From NCBI RefSeq assembly GCF_004357995.1, contig NZ_SMTK01000001.1:310001-374000 (forward strand): 64,000 bases of DNA, read 5' to 3'. Position numbers and translations under genes: made by a program. Below the pieces are notes generated by a model. That model was not told the DNA's origin. It did no database searches and saw only the letters and a program-made list of their open reading frames with translations. The stretch is from Arthrobacter crusticola. GTDB taxonomy: Bacteria > Actinomycetota > Actinomycetes > Actinomycetales > Micrococcaceae. Numbering within the stretch: position 1 is the first letter of the stretch; every line of letters starts with the position of its first letter. Positions 46,191 through 56,925 of this stretch are shown here, one piece after another.

Positions 46191-47086
46191 GCGCAGACGG
46201 GGTGGGCGCCGGCCCGGCGGGAGGCGCCGGTCGGGCCGCCGTGATCGGACACCCGATCGCGCACTCGAAGTCGCCGCTGCTCCACGCCGCGGCGTATGCC
46301 GGGCTTGGCCTCGACTGGTCCTACACCGCGGAGGATGTCGCGCCGGAGGGCCTCGCCGCCTTCGTCCGTTCCCTGCGGGCCGACGACCGGTGGCGCGGTC
46401 TGTCGGTGACCATGCCGCACAAGGCCGCGGTTGCGGCCCTGACCGACGCCAACACGGCCCTCGTCGAGACCCTCGGTGTCCTCAATACGGTCACCTTTAG
46501 CGGCGGCCCCGGCCGGCGGGTCCTCACCGGGCATAACACCGACGTCGCCGGGATCGCCGGTGCCCTCGCCCATGCCGGCGCGTCGACGCCGCGGAACTGC
46601 GTTCTCCTCGGCGGGGGCGGCACCGCGGCGGCGGCGGTCGCCGGACTGGCCGGTCTCGGTGCGGACCGGGTCAGGGTGTACGTCCGGCAGCCGGAACGGG
46701 CGGCCGGGCTCGCCGCCACCGGTGCGGCACTCGGCCTGGCGGTGGAAGTGCTTCCCTGGGACGGCGCGCCGGCCGGTGTGCGCGGTGCCGACGTCGTCGT
46801 CTCAACCCTGCCGCCCCGCGCCGCGGATTCCCTGGCGGCGGCGCTTCCGGCGGACGGCCGGTATGCGGAAGGCCCGGCCGGGGTCCTCCTGGACGTCGCC
46901 TACGATCCCTGGCCCAGCGTTCTGTCCGCCGCCTGGGCGCGCGCCGGCGGCGTCGTCGTGCACGGCCTGGAGATGCTCCTGTACCAGGCGATCGAGCAGG
47001 TGCGCCTCTTCTCCCCGGACGCCGGGCCGCTCCCGCGGGCCGTCATAAACCGGATGTGTGAGGCGATCGGCGTTCCCCTGCGCTGA
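46181..47086 (+). CDS. aroE: Shikimate dehydrogenase
   Basis: Reduces 3-dehydroshikimate with NADPH. The N-terminal substrate domain has [14 protein letters not shown] and Lys in [10 protein letters not shown]; the Rossmann motif is [15 protein letters not shown] 46181 (301 residues, overlapping mltG) is taken, with GTG 46202 as an alternative because no SD is decisive. It starts the aroE-aroC-aroK-aroB group. Confidence 0.92.
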   Translation: MRVGADGVGAGPAGGAGRAAVIGHPIAHSKSPLLHAAAYAGLGLDWSYTAEDVAPEGLAAFVRSLRADDRWRGLSVTMPHKAAVAALTDANTALVETLGVLNTVTFSGGPGRRVLTGHNTDVAGIAGALAHAGASTPRNCVLLGGGGTAAAAVAGLAGLGADRVRVYVRQPERAAGLAATGAALGLAVEVLPWDGAPAGVRGADVVVSTLPPRAADSLAAALPADGRYAEGPAGVLLDVAYDPWPSVLSAAWARAGGVVVHGLEMLLYQAIEQVRLFSPDAGPLPRAVINRMCEAIGVPLR

Positions 47087-47118
47087 AGCACTCCCCGGGC
47101 CGTGGCAGTATTGAAGGC

Positions 47119-48317
47119 ATGTTGCGTTGGTTGACGGCCGGAGAATCCCACGGCCCCGCTGGAGTCGGAATCCTTGAAGGCATGCCCGCCGGAGTCGAGG
47201 TGACGAGCTCCGATATCCAGGCCGCCCTGGCCCGGCGCCGGCTCGGTTACGGCCGCGGGGCACGGATGAAGTTCGAACAGGACGAGGTGCGCATCCTCGG
47301 CGGCATCCGCCATGGGCTCACCCAGGGCGGACCCATCGCCATCGAGGTCGGCAACACCGAATGGCCCAAGTGGGAGCGCGTGATGTCCCCGGATCCGGTG
47401 GATCCCGAGGAGCTGGCCAGTTTGGCCCGCAACGCCCCGCTCACCCGGCCGCGCCCCGGCCACGCGGACTTCACCGGCATGCAGAAGTACGGCTTCGACG
47501 AGGCCCGCCCCGTGCTCGAACGCGCAAGCGCCCGCGAAACGGCCACCCGTGTCGCACTCGGCACCGTCGCGGCGCGGTTCCTCGCGGCCCTGGGCGTGCA
47601 GCTGGTCAGCCACACCGTCTCGATCGCCTCGGTATCCGTCCCTGCGGGGGCCCGGCTTCCCGGCCCCGGCGACGTGCTCGCCCTGGATCAGGACCCCCTG
47701 CGCTGCTTCGACCGCGCCACCTCCGATGCCATGGTGGCCGAGGTGGACGCCGCCCACAAGGACGGCGAGACCCTCGGCGGCGTCGTTGAGGTCATCGCGT
47801 ACGGGCTGCCGCCGGGACTTGGCAGCTATGTCCACTGGGACCGGCGCCTGGACTCCCGCCTCGCCGCGGCCCTCATGGGTATCCAGGCCATCAAGGGCGT
47901 CGAGGTCGGCGACGGCTTCCTCACCGCCTCCCGGCGCGGCACCGCGGCCCACGACGAGATCCTGCGGAACGGATCGGGACGCATCGTGCGCGACACGAAC
48001 CGCGCGGGCGGCATCGAGGGCGGTATGAGCATCGGAGACACCCTGCGCGTCCGCGCCGCCATGAAACCGATCGCGACCGTGCCGCGTGCCCTGCGCACCA
48101 TCGACGTCAGCACGGGCGAAGCGGCCACGGCTCACCACCAGCGCTCCGATGTGGTCGCCGTCCCGGCGGCCGGCGTGGTGGCCGAGGCCATGACGGCGCT
48201 GGTGCTCGCCGAGGCAGTCACCGAGAAGTTCGGCGGTGACTCTGTCGCCGAGACCGCCCGGAACCTCCGCAGCTACCTCGACGCCATCCCGGAGTCCCTG
48301 GGCTCAGCCGCGCACTG

Positions 48318-48318
<1 letters not shown>
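47119..48318 (+). CDS. aroC: Chorismate synthase
   Basis: FMN-dependent enzyme forming chorismate from EPSP. The 399 residues show all three signatures: [18 protein letters not shown] at the start, [13 protein letters not shown], and [14 protein letters not shown] near the end. The ATG is preceded by GAAGG directly against the start and by a CAGTAT hexamer, so initiation may be leaderless or coupled. Its stop overlaps aroK (TGATG). Confidence 0.97.
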
Positions 48319-49953
<1,635 letters not shown>

Positions 49954-49977
49954 GGGCGCCTCTGCGCCGCTTTGACC

Positions 49978-50005
49978 CCAGAGGGTAGACTTGCCTCTGG
50001 ACTTT
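49978..50005 (+). terminator. Weak hairpin between aroB and efp
   Basis: A 7-bp stem (49978-49984 with 49994-50000) is followed by ACTTTTA. The loop contains TAGACT (49986-49991), which could instead be the -10 of efp. The two readings are not exclusive. Confidence 0.4.
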
Positions 50006-50073
50006 TACCGCGCTGCGCCGTGCCCTGCACCCGGGTGCAGCCATCCATTTCCCCGATCGACGAAAGTGAACCT

Positions 50074-50637
50074 GTGGCCACCACGAATGACATCAAGAAC
50101 GGCACCGTGCTGAAGCTTGAAGGCAACCTCTGGAACGTGCTCGAGTTCCAGCACGTCAAGCCGGGCAAGGGTGGTGCCTTCGTGCGCACCAAGATGCGCA
50201 ACATCCTCTCGGGCAAGGTGGTGGACAAAACGTTCAACGCCGGCCTGAAGATCGAGACGGCGACCGTCGACCGCCGCGACTACCAGTACCTGTACAAGGA
50301 CGGCGAAGACTTCGTCTTCATGGACACCACCGACTACGACCAGATCACCGTGCCGGGCAAGACCGTCGGCGACGCCGAGAACTTCATGCTCGAGAGCCAG
50401 ATGGTCACCATCGCCATGCACGAGGGTTCCGCGCTGTACATCGAGCTGCCGCCCTCGGTTGTCCTCGAGATCACCTACACGGAGCCCGGGCTGCAGGGCG
50501 ACCGCTCCACCGGCGGCACGAAGCCGGCCACCGTCGAGACCGGCCACGAGATCCAGGTTCCGCTGTTCCTGACCACCGGAACCAAGGTCAAGGTCGACAC
50601 CCGCACCGGCGATTACCTGGGACGCGTCAACGAGTGA
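50074..50637 (+). CDS. efp: Elongation factor P
   Basis: Relieves ribosome stalling at polyproline. The 187 residues have the three OB-like domains and the tip lysine Lys32 in KPGKGGAF. I see no lysyl-modification gene (epmA/B or earP) in this window, as expected for actinobacteria. A GTG start was chosen for its N-terminus [10 protein letters not shown]. The stop overlaps nusB (GTGA). Confidence 0.97.
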   Translation: MATTNDIKNGTVLKLEGNLWNVLEFQHVKPGKGGAFVRTKMRNILSGKVVDKTFNAGLKIETATVDRRDYQYLYKDGEDFVFMDTTDYDQITVPGKTVGDAENFMLESQMVTIAMHEGSALYIELPPSVVLEITYTEPGLQGDRSTGGTKPATVETGHEIQVPLFLTTGTKVKVDTRTGDYLGRVNE

Positions 50638-51044
50638 GTGCACGCAGCAAGGCCCGCCGCAGGGCACTGGACGTCCTCTTCGAGGCCGAGCAGCGCTCGG
50701 TGACCCCGCTTGAGGTGATGAAGGCCCGCCGGGAGAAGACCGACATGGTCATCGCCGACTACACCGTCGACATCGTCGAGGGTGTCATGGCCCACCGGGA
50801 GCAGATCGACGAGTATCTCAGCACCTACTCACAGGGCTGGTCTCTCGAGCGGATGCCCGCCGTTGACCGCATGATCCTGCGCATCGGCAGCTGGGAGCTG
50901 CTGTACAACGAGGACGTGCCCGACGGCGTGGCGGTCAGTGAGGCCGTGGAACTGGCGAAGATGCTCTCGACCGACGAGTCCCCGGGATTCATCAACGGGC
51001 TGCTCGGCCGGCTCCAGCAGCTCAAGCCGACCCTGCTGGCGTAG
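50634..51044 (+). CDS. nusB: Transcription antitermination factor NusB
   Basis: A 136-residue RNA-binding protein for rRNA antitermination. It has the all-helical pattern [17 protein letters not shown], followed by [14 protein letters not shown] and [22 protein letters not shown]. It is coupled to efp by GTGA, and a strong terminator follows. Confidence 0.97.
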   Translation: MSARSKARRRALDVLFEAEQRSVTPLEVMKARREKTDMVIADYTVDIVEGVMAHREQIDEYLSTYSQGWSLERMPAVDRMILRIGSWELLYNEDVPDGVAVSEAVELAKMLSTDESPGFINGLLGRLQQLKPTLLA

Positions 51045-51075
51045 GCCGGAAGCCGACACCGACACCGGCACACGG

Positions 51076-51120
51076 GAGCGCGGCCCTACTGCCCTTCGGG
51101 GCGGCGGGGCCGCGCTCTTT
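51076..51120 (+). terminator. Terminator after nusB
   Basis: An 11-bp GC stem (51076-51086 with 51107-51117) is followed by TTTC. An inner CCCTTCGGGG hairpin is also present. Confidence 0.85.
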
Positions 51121-51136
51121 CGCGGTTGGGCCCGCA

Positions 51137-52048
51137 TCAGCGGCCGAAGAACTCCGTCAGGGCGCCGGCCGTCTCCGCCGGCAGCTCCTCGGGGATGAAA
51201 TGACCCGAGGGCAGCGCTTTCCCGGTGACCCTCCCGTCGCACTGGGCCTGCCATAGCTCCAGCGGCCGGAACAGCCGGTTCACCACGGCGCGCTCGCCCC
51301 AGAGCACGTGGGTGTCGCACCGGATTCGATGGCCGCGTTCCCTATCCTGGCGGTCGTGATCGAGGTCGATGCCGGCGCTCGCCCGGTAGTCCTCGCAGAT
51401 GGCGTGGATGGTTCCGGGGGTGAAGCACCGTTCGTACTGCTCGAGGGCCTGCTCCTCGAGGAATCCGAGGCCGCCGCTTCCGAGGCCGCCCAGGGTGGCG
51501 CGCAGGTAGGTCATTGGGCTGCCGCCGATCATGCTCTCGGGCAGCGGGTTCGGCTGGATCAGGTGGAACCAGTGGTAGTAGGCCGTGGCAAACGCCTGAT
51601 CGGTGGCGTCATACATGTCCAGCGTCGGCGCGATGTCGATGACGCACAGCTTCTCCAGCCGGTCGGGGAAATCGAGTGCCAGGCGGTGACCAACCCGACC
51701 GCCCCGGTCATGGCCGCACAGGAAGAAGCGTTGACGGCCCAGGGCGTCCACCACTGCCACGAGGTCCTGCGCCATGGTGCGCTTGCTGTAGTTGCTGTGG
51801 TCGTGCATCCCCGGGGTCTTGGAGGAGTCGCCGTAGCCGCGCAGGTCCGGGAGGATGATGAAGAATTCCTCCCGCAGTTCTTCAACGGTCCGGCGCCACA
51901 TGACATGGGTCTCCGGCGAGCCGTGGACCAACAGAAGCGTGGGACCCGCCGGGTTTCCGCCGTACCGGGCGAAGATCGAAGCCCCGTCCACCGCGAACTC
52001 CCGGGAGGAAAAGCCTTCGAACCAGCCGGCCGGCAGGGAGGAATCCAT
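51137..52048 (-). CDS. Alpha/beta hydrolase of the haloacetate/fluoroacetate dehalogenase type
   Basis: A 303-residue hydrolase. The nucleophile is Asp114 in GHDRGGRV rather than Ser, with Arg115 and Arg118, acid Asp138, the halide-pocket residues His159, Trp160 and Tyr221, and catalytic His283 (SGHFIPEE). These correspond one for one to the catalytic and fluoride-stabilising residues known from fluoroacetate dehalogenase. Whether the natural substrate is a haloacetate or an epoxide is open. ATG 52048 was chosen; the SD is GGAAG. It is convergent with nusB and has no transporter next to it. Confidence 0.8.
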   Translation of the reverse strand: MDSSLPAGWFEGFSSREFAVDGASIFARYGGNPAGPTLLLVHGSPETHVMWRRTVEELREEFFIILPDLRGYGDSSKTPGMHDHSNYSKRTMAQDLVAVVDALGRQRFFLCGHDRGGRVGHRLALDFPDRLEKLCVIDIAPTLDMYDATDQAFATAYYHWFHLIQPNPLPESMIGGSPMTYLRATLGGLGSGGLGFLEEQALEQYERCFTPGTIHAICEDYRASAGIDLDHDRQDRERGHRIRCDTHVLWGERAVVNRLFRPLELWQAQCDGRVTGKALPSGHFIPEELPAETAGALTEFFGR

Positions 52049-52189
52049 GCCGGAAGCGTACACCGGCGCGGCCCTCCGCCTTTTGGATGAAGCCCGTGCA
52101 GCAGATCGGGTCCGGACGGGCGGCAGCCGGCCGGCGCCTTACCGCTCAATTGTTACGCCCGCCGACCGCATGCGAACCGCACGGGCCGG

Positions 52190-52858
52190 CTATGTTCCCG
52201 GCGGGGTCCCCCCGCCGGTGGAGTACCGGCCCGTCCTGACCTGGATATGGCCGCCGCGCACGGAGGCGCTCCGGAGGTCCGACAGTCCGCGCTCCACAGC
52301 GGTCCACGGGTGAGCGGCAATGTCGGAGCCGCCCAACCGGCAGGCGAGCCGTGCCAAAGGCGCGGCCGCGGTGAACTTTCCGGTCGGCTCCTGCATGTCC
52401 ACCACGGCGAGGGAGGCGCCCGGGGCGCTCAGCGCCAGCATGCGCTCCCACGCGTCCTCCCAGGAGGGCATGAGCGAGAGGGAGTAGGTGGCCAGCGCCG
52501 CATCGAACTGCGCGCGTCCGCCGTGGGCGACCGCGCAGGCGCCGACGGCCGCGGGCCGGAAAGTCGTCGCATCCGCCTGGAAGAGAAGAACATTGTCCCA
52601 ACCCGAACGCTCCGCCCGCCGGCGCGCCCGCCGAAGCATGCCCGGACTGCGGTCGATGCCAAGGAGAATGCCGTCGGGCCCGATCCGCTCCTGAAGCAGG
52701 GCAAAGTTGAGTCCGGTGCCGCAGCCGACGTCGAGCACCTGGGCGCCAGGCCCGAGGGCGAGCAGTTCCACCGCTTTCCTCCTGCCACGTCCGTAGACGG
52801 GGAATTCACCCGAGAGCAGGTCGTAGAACGGAGCAACGATGCTGTACCTGTCGGCGAT
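52190..52858 (-). CDS. Class I SAM-dependent methyltransferase, start apparently ATC
   Basis: A 222-residue methyltransferase if started at 52858. The SAM motif is VLDVGCGTGLNFALL. Upstream of the first GTG (52771) the frame stays open and encodes ADRYSIVAPFYDLLSGE, a segment typical of the N-terminus of this family, so the real start must be further upstream. The only well-placed SD (AGGAGG, six bases before) points to an ATC codon at 52858; no ATG, GTG or TTG lies in that part of the frame. Either ATC is used or one base differs from the true sequence. The substrate is unknown. Confidence 0.75.
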   Translation of the reverse strand: MADRYSIVAPFYDLLSGEFPVYGRGRRKAVELLALGPGAQVLDVGCGTGLNFALLQERIGPDGILLGIDRSPGMLRRARRRAERSGWDNVLLFQADATTFRPAAVGACAVAHGGRAQFDAALATYSLSLMPSWEDAWERMLALSAPGASLAVVDMQEPTGKFTAAAPLARLACRLGGSDIAAHPWTAVERGLSDLRSASVRGGHIQVRTGRYSTGGGTPPGT

Positions 52859-52904
52859 GGGGTTCCTCCTCCTCGGGCACGGCGGCCCGGGTGGCCGTGG
52901 CTAC

Positions 52905-52914
52905 AGCATAGGCT
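52905..52914. promoter_or_regulatory. Overlapping divergent -10 elements
   Basis: TAGGCT on the plus strand (52909-52914) faces the MerA-like gene, and TATGCT on the minus strand (52910-52905) faces the methyltransferase. The hexamers overlap, so the two promoters should compete. Confidence 0.45.
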
Positions 52915-52953
52915 GGACGGAAGTCCCGGGCCCGACGACGATGGAGGAATTTC

Positions 52954-54381
52954 ATGGACGGAAGCGATGAGCCCGTCGACCTGCTGGTGATCGGCGGGGG
53001 AACAGCCGGGCTGGTTGGGGCGCGGACGGCCGCCCGGCTTGGAGCCCGCACGCTGCTCGTCGAACGGGCCCGGACCGGGGGAGACTGCCTCTGGACCGGC
53101 TGCGTTCCCTCCAAGGCGCTCCTGTCCGCCGCCGAGGGACCGGATGCCCGCCCGCCCGGGGCCGGCACGCCCACCGACTTCGCCGCCGTCCGCCGGCGGG
53201 TCGCGGACGCCATCGCGGCCATCGAACCCGAGGACTCACCGGAGGCGCTCGAGGCCCTGGGAGCCACGGTGATTCCCGGCACCGCCCGGTTCACCGGCCC
53301 CCGGAAGGCGGAGATCAACGGCACGAGAATCCGCTTCCGGCAGGCCCTCATCGCCACGGGCGGCGCGCCGATCCTGCCGCCCATCCCCGGGCTGGAGGCG
53401 GCACGCCCGGTCACCTCGGAAACGGTGTGGGACCTGGAGGAACTGCCCGGCCGGCTGGTCGTCATCGGCGGAGGACCCGTCGCCTGCGAGCTCGGGCAGG
53501 CCTTCGCGCGGCTGGGCTCCGCGGTCACGCTGCTTTCGCGGTCCGGCATCCTTCCCCGGGAGGACCGCGACGCCGCGGCCCTGGTCCGCTCCCGCCTGGC
53601 CGCCGACGGGGTGGAGGTGATCGAGGGTGCAGCTGTTGCCAGGGTCGGTGCCGGGGGATCCGGCAGCACCGTCCATACCTCGGACGGGCGGAGTTTCGAG
53701 GCCGATGTCATCCTCGTTGCCGTCGGCCGGGCCCCCCGGACCGCCGGGCTCGGGCTCGATTCGGCAGGGGTGGAATGCGACGATGCGGGATATGTGCGGG
53801 TGGATACCTCGATGCGAACGTCCAATCCGGCGGTCTGGGCCGCCGGCGACGTCACCCCCTACCCCGACTTCACCCACCTGGCCGGAGTCCACGCCAGCAC
53901 GGCAGCCCTCAACGCCGTCCTCGGCGGCCGCCGCACCGTCGACACCACCATCCCCCGCGTCACCTTCACCTCACCCGAGGTGGCGGCCGTCGGCCTCACC
54001 ACGCCGTCCGGCAGGGGCTCCACTACGAGGACCATCGAGCACGCCGGCTCGGACCGGGCGATCACCCAGCAGGAGACCAGCGGATTCACGCGGATTGTCA
54101 TCGATCGCCGCGGAAGGATCCTGGGCGGAACCATCGTCGGCCCCCGGGCCGGGGAGTCCCTCGCCGAGCTCACCCTCGCCGTGCACCAGAAGATGACGAC
54201 CCGTACGCTGACAGCGGTCACCCACCCCTACCCGACCTACAACGACGCCCTGTGGAATGCCGCCATCGCCGAAACCTACGCCCGGCTGGAGAGGCCGCTC
54301 CCGCGGGCTGTGGTGAAGATCCTCGTCGGGCTCAACCGCCGCAGTTCCCGGAGCGCCCGAAGGGACGGACACGCGGATTGA
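52954..54381 (+). CDS. MerA-like pyridine nucleotide-disulfide oxidoreductase
   Basis: A 475-residue flavoprotein. The FAD motif GGGTAGL is followed by the redox pair Cys45/Cys50 (GGDCLWTGCVPSK), the NAD motif VVIGGGPVACELG and the dimerisation end THPYPTYNDALW. There is no HMA domain, and the C-terminal CC pair of true mercuric reductase is absent, so mercury reduction is unlikely. GGAGG precedes the ATG. It is coupled by TTGA to a TauE/SafE transporter, suggesting sulfur-related redox work. Confidence 0.85.
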   Translation: MDGSDEPVDLLVIGGGTAGLVGARTAARLGARTLLVERARTGGDCLWTGCVPSKALLSAAEGPDARPPGAGTPTDFAAVRRRVADAIAAIEPEDSPEALEALGATVIPGTARFTGPRKAEINGTRIRFRQALIATGGAPILPPIPGLEAARPVTSETVWDLEELPGRLVVIGGGPVACELGQAFARLGSAVTLLSRSGILPREDRDAAALVRSRLAADGVEVIEGAAVARVGAGGSGSTVHTSDGRSFEADVILVAVGRAPRTAGLGLDSAGVECDDAGYVRVDTSMRTSNPAVWAAGDVTPYPDFTHLAGVHASTAALNAVLGGRRTVDTTIPRVTFTSPEVAAVGLTTPSGRGSTTRTIEHAGSDRAITQQETSGFTRIVIDRRGRILGGTIVGPRAGESLAELTLAVHQKMTTRTLTAVTHPYPTYNDALWNAAIAETYARLERPLPRAVVKILVGLNRRSSRSARRDGHAD

Positions 54382-55148
54382 TTGAATCGGCTGCCATCCT
54401 GCTGGCCGGCTTCGCGGCGGGGATGATCAACGCGGCGGTGGGGACCGGAACCCTCGTGACTTTTCCCGTCCTGCTGCTCCTCGGCTATCCCTCGCTGGTG
54501 GCCAACATCTCCAACAACATCGGCCTCGTCGCAGGGGGACTTTCGGGGGCGTGGGGATACCGCAGGGAGCTGGCCCCGAACCGGCGGTTGCTCCTCCGGC
54601 TGCTGCCGGCGTCCGCGGCCGGCGGGGTTGCCGGCGCGCTGCTTCTCCTGGTCCTGCCGGCGGAGGCCTTCGCCGCGATCGTCCCGGTCCTGATCGGCCT
54701 GGGCCTGCTGCTGGTCGCCTTCGGGCCGGCTCTCCAGCGGCGCACGGCGCAGCGGAGCCGCGAGGGCCGGGCGCCGCAGCCGGGCCGGGGGCACGCCGGC
54801 CTGCTGGCCGGGGTCCTGGTCCTCGGCGTCTACGGCGGATACTTCGGCGCCGCCCAGGGCGTCCTCGTCGTCGGCCTGATGAGCACCGTGACGGCGCTCG
54901 CCCTTCAGCAGATCAACGCGGTCAAGAACGTGCTGGTCACCGCGGTCAACACGGTCGCCGCGGGGATCTTCATGCTCGCCGCATGGGAACTCATCGACTG
55001 GATGGCGGTGCTGCTGATCGCCTGCGGCTCGCTTGCCGGAGGCTTCATCGGTGCCCGCTACGGGCGCAGGCTTCCCCCGGTGGCGCTTCGAAGCATCATC
55101 ATCACCGTGGGAACGGCGGCCCTGGTGCGGATGGTCTTCTTCACCTGA
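54378..55148 (+). CDS. TauE/SafE family sulfite/anion exporter
   Basis: A 256-residue membrane protein with about eight hydrophobic spans. The repeat signatures GMINAAVGTGTLVTFP and GVYGGYFGAAQGVL mark the two TauE/SafE halves. The TTG start overlaps the stop of the MerA-like gene (TTGA), so translation is coupled. The family exports sulfite, sulfoacetate or related anions; the substrate here is not known. Confidence 0.88.
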   Translation: MIESAAILLAGFAAGMINAAVGTGTLVTFPVLLLLGYPSLVANISNNIGLVAGGLSGAWGYRRELAPNRRLLLRLLPASAAGGVAGALLLLVLPAEAFAAIVPVLIGLGLLLVAFGPALQRRTAQRSREGRAPQPGRGHAGLLAGVLVLGVYGGYFGAAQGVLVVGLMSTVTALALQQINAVKNVLVTAVNTVAAGIFMLAAWELIDWMAVLLIACGSLAGGFIGARYGRRLPPVALRSIIITVGTAALVRMVFFT

Positions 55149-55260
55149 CGCCGGCGGTGGGCCCCGGGGGCCGGGCGTCCCGCGGCGGCTCGGGTCACGA
55201 TCCGGGGCCGATTCCGCCGCACACGTTCCAACGCCCCGGGGAATCGGGGATCATGTCCAC

Positions 55261-55878
55261 ATGAGCTTCAGGACGTTGATGTCCGTTGGTGCCGCGGCGG
55301 CTGTGGTGGTCGTCCTTGCGGGCTGCGGAGCCGATGCCCCGCGCTGGCAGGCGGCGCCGGCGGATGCCGTCTCCAACATCTCCGCCGAGCTGGTAGGGCA
55401 GGGAACCGTCCTCCAGAAGGAGGGCGGTCCCGCCGAACTGTGCCTGGGGCCGGTGGCGGAGTCCTACCCGCCCCAATGCTCGGGACCGGTCATCAACGGC
55501 TGGGACTGGTCCGCGGTGGAGCAGTCCGAGAGCGCGTCCGGCGTGACCTGGGGGACGTACGCGGTCTTCGGGACCTGGGACGGCATCGAGTTCACCTCGA
55601 CGCGGGCACCCATTCCGCTGTCGCTGTATGACGCGATGCCGTTCGAGGACCCGCGGTTGTCCGGGGGCAGGACCGGTGCGGGCGACGAGCCGCAGCTCGA
55701 GCGCATCCAGCAGGAACTCCACGCCTCCGGCGACCCCGCCGTCCTGAGCTCCTGGACCACCCAGGGCTTCCTCGTGGTCAGCGTCATTTACGACGCCGGC
55801 GACCTCCAGCGCTCCCTGGACGAACGGTTCGGCCCCGACCTGATCCTGGTCCAGCCGGCGCTGCGACCGGCCGGATAG
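55261..55878 (+). CDS. Predicted lipoprotein
   Basis: A 205-residue protein with a lipoprotein signal peptide: a hydrophobic core (VGAAAAVVVVLAGC) with lipobox LAGC and Cys22. The mature part contains two further cysteines (ELCLGP, PQCSGP) that could form a disulfide. It matches no family I recognise. It is the first gene of a surface-related run with the DUF4397 protein and the sortase. Confidence 0.7.
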   Translation: MSFRTLMSVGAAAAVVVVLAGCGADAPRWQAAPADAVSNISAELVGQGTVLQKEGGPAELCLGPVAESYPPQCSGPVINGWDWSAVEQSESASGVTWGTYAVFGTWDGIEFTSTRAPIPLSLYDAMPFEDPRLSGGRTGAGDEPQLERIQQELHASGDPAVLSSWTTQGFLVVSVIYDAGDLQRSLDERFGPDLILVQPALRPAG

Positions 55879-56026
55879 CCGGTCCTCCCCGCCGGACGGT
55901 TTCCTCCGGGCCTTCGCTACTCTACTTGCCGCAAAATATACCCGTCGTGCATCTGCCGGCCCCGCTCCCGGGTAGTACCGGGTGTCAGCAGAAACGCGCC
56001 CGGTCGGGCGACACAAAGGAGTTGTC

Positions 56027-56857
56027 ATGCGAAGAAGCTTGTACACCGTTGGGACCGTGCTGGTGATGGGCGCCGCGGCCATGGCCGGTCCGGCCTCGGC
56101 AGCCGAGACAGAATCCCAGGCATCGCTGTCAGTGCTGCACGCGGTCCCCGACCTGACGGTCGACGTCTACGTCAATGGGGCTCTCACCCTCGATGATTTC
56201 ACCCCGGGTCAGCTTGCCGGTCCGCTCCCGCTGCCCGCCGGAAACTACCAGTTGGCGGTGACGGCGGCAGACGCGCCGGATGCCTCCGCGCCGGTCATCG
56301 GTCCCGTTGACGTGACCCTTGAGGCTGGCGGCAACTACACCGCCACTGCCAACCTCGACGCCGCGGGGAACCCGACGGCCAACTTCTACACCAACGATGT
56401 CTCCCCTGTGGAGGCGGGCAAGGCCCGGCTGACCGTGCGGCATGTTGCCGCTGCTCCAGCCGTCGACGTCCTCGCCGGCGGCGCACCGATTGTCCCGAAC
56501 CTGAGCAACCCGGGTGAGGCGTCCTTGAGCACCGCTCCGGGGACGGTGTCGGCAGCGGTCGCGGCGGCGGGCACCACCGAGCCCGTGATCGGTCCGGCCG
56601 ACCTCAACCTCGCCGAAGGCACCTCGACGATCGTCTACGCGTGGGGAAGCCTCGAAGGCGGAAACCTCGCGCTGGCCACCCAGGTCATCGAGGGCCTTCA
56701 GTCCACCCCCGGGGCTGTCCCCGGCGGCCAGTCGGGTCTGGCCGCGCAGAGCGCGGACAATGACGGCGCGGCGCTCGGCCTCGGCCTCGGCGCACTGCTC
56801 CTCGGACTTCTGGGGGGCGCCGTCGTGGTCAACCGGAGGCGCACCGCCCGGGCCTGA
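56027..56857 (+). CDS. DUF4397 surface protein with C-terminal anchor
   Basis: A 276-residue secreted protein. The signal peptide ends near PASA-AE (about residue 25). Two DUF4397 repeats (about 30-125 and 125-215) share the pattern LSVLHAVPDLTVDVYVNG / LTVRHVAAAPAVDVLAGG. The C-terminus has a membrane span (about 248-268) and RRR, like a sortase substrate, but there is no LPXTG; VPGGQSG just upstream is the nearest candidate. A strong SD (AAAGGAG) precedes ATG 56027. The sortase gene is next downstream. Confidence 0.85.
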   Translation: MRRSLYTVGTVLVMGAAAMAGPASAAETESQASLSVLHAVPDLTVDVYVNGALTLDDFTPGQLAGPLPLPAGNYQLAVTAADAPDASAPVIGPVDVTLEAGGNYTATANLDAAGNPTANFYTNDVSPVEAGKARLTVRHVAAAPAVDVLAGGAPIVPNLSNPGEASLSTAPGTVSAAVAAAGTTEPVIGPADLNLAEGTSTIVYAWGSLEGGNLALATQVIEGLQSTPGAVPGGQSGLAAQSADNDGAALGLGLGALLLGLLGGAVVVNRRRTARA

Positions 56858-56865
56858 CACGTTGC

Positions 56866-56896
56866 GGGGTGTGCGTCGCCCATTGACGCACACCCC
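56866..56896 (+). terminator. Attenuator-like hairpin between DUF4397 gene and sortase
   Basis: A perfect 12-bp stem (56866-56877 with 56885-56896) with a 7-base loop and no T tract lies inside the 68-base gap. It may reduce sortase expression or protect the upstream mRNA. Confidence 0.6.
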
Positions 56897-56925
56897 TCCC
56901 AGCGCACCACCGAGGGACCCATCCT

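Noticed and set aside
52190-52771. Methyltransferase starting at GTG 52771
   Set aside because: It would remove a family-typical N-terminal segment and has no properly spaced SD.
52954-54381. Mercuric reductase
   Set aside because: No HMA domain, no C-terminal CC pair and no merR, merP or merT nearby.
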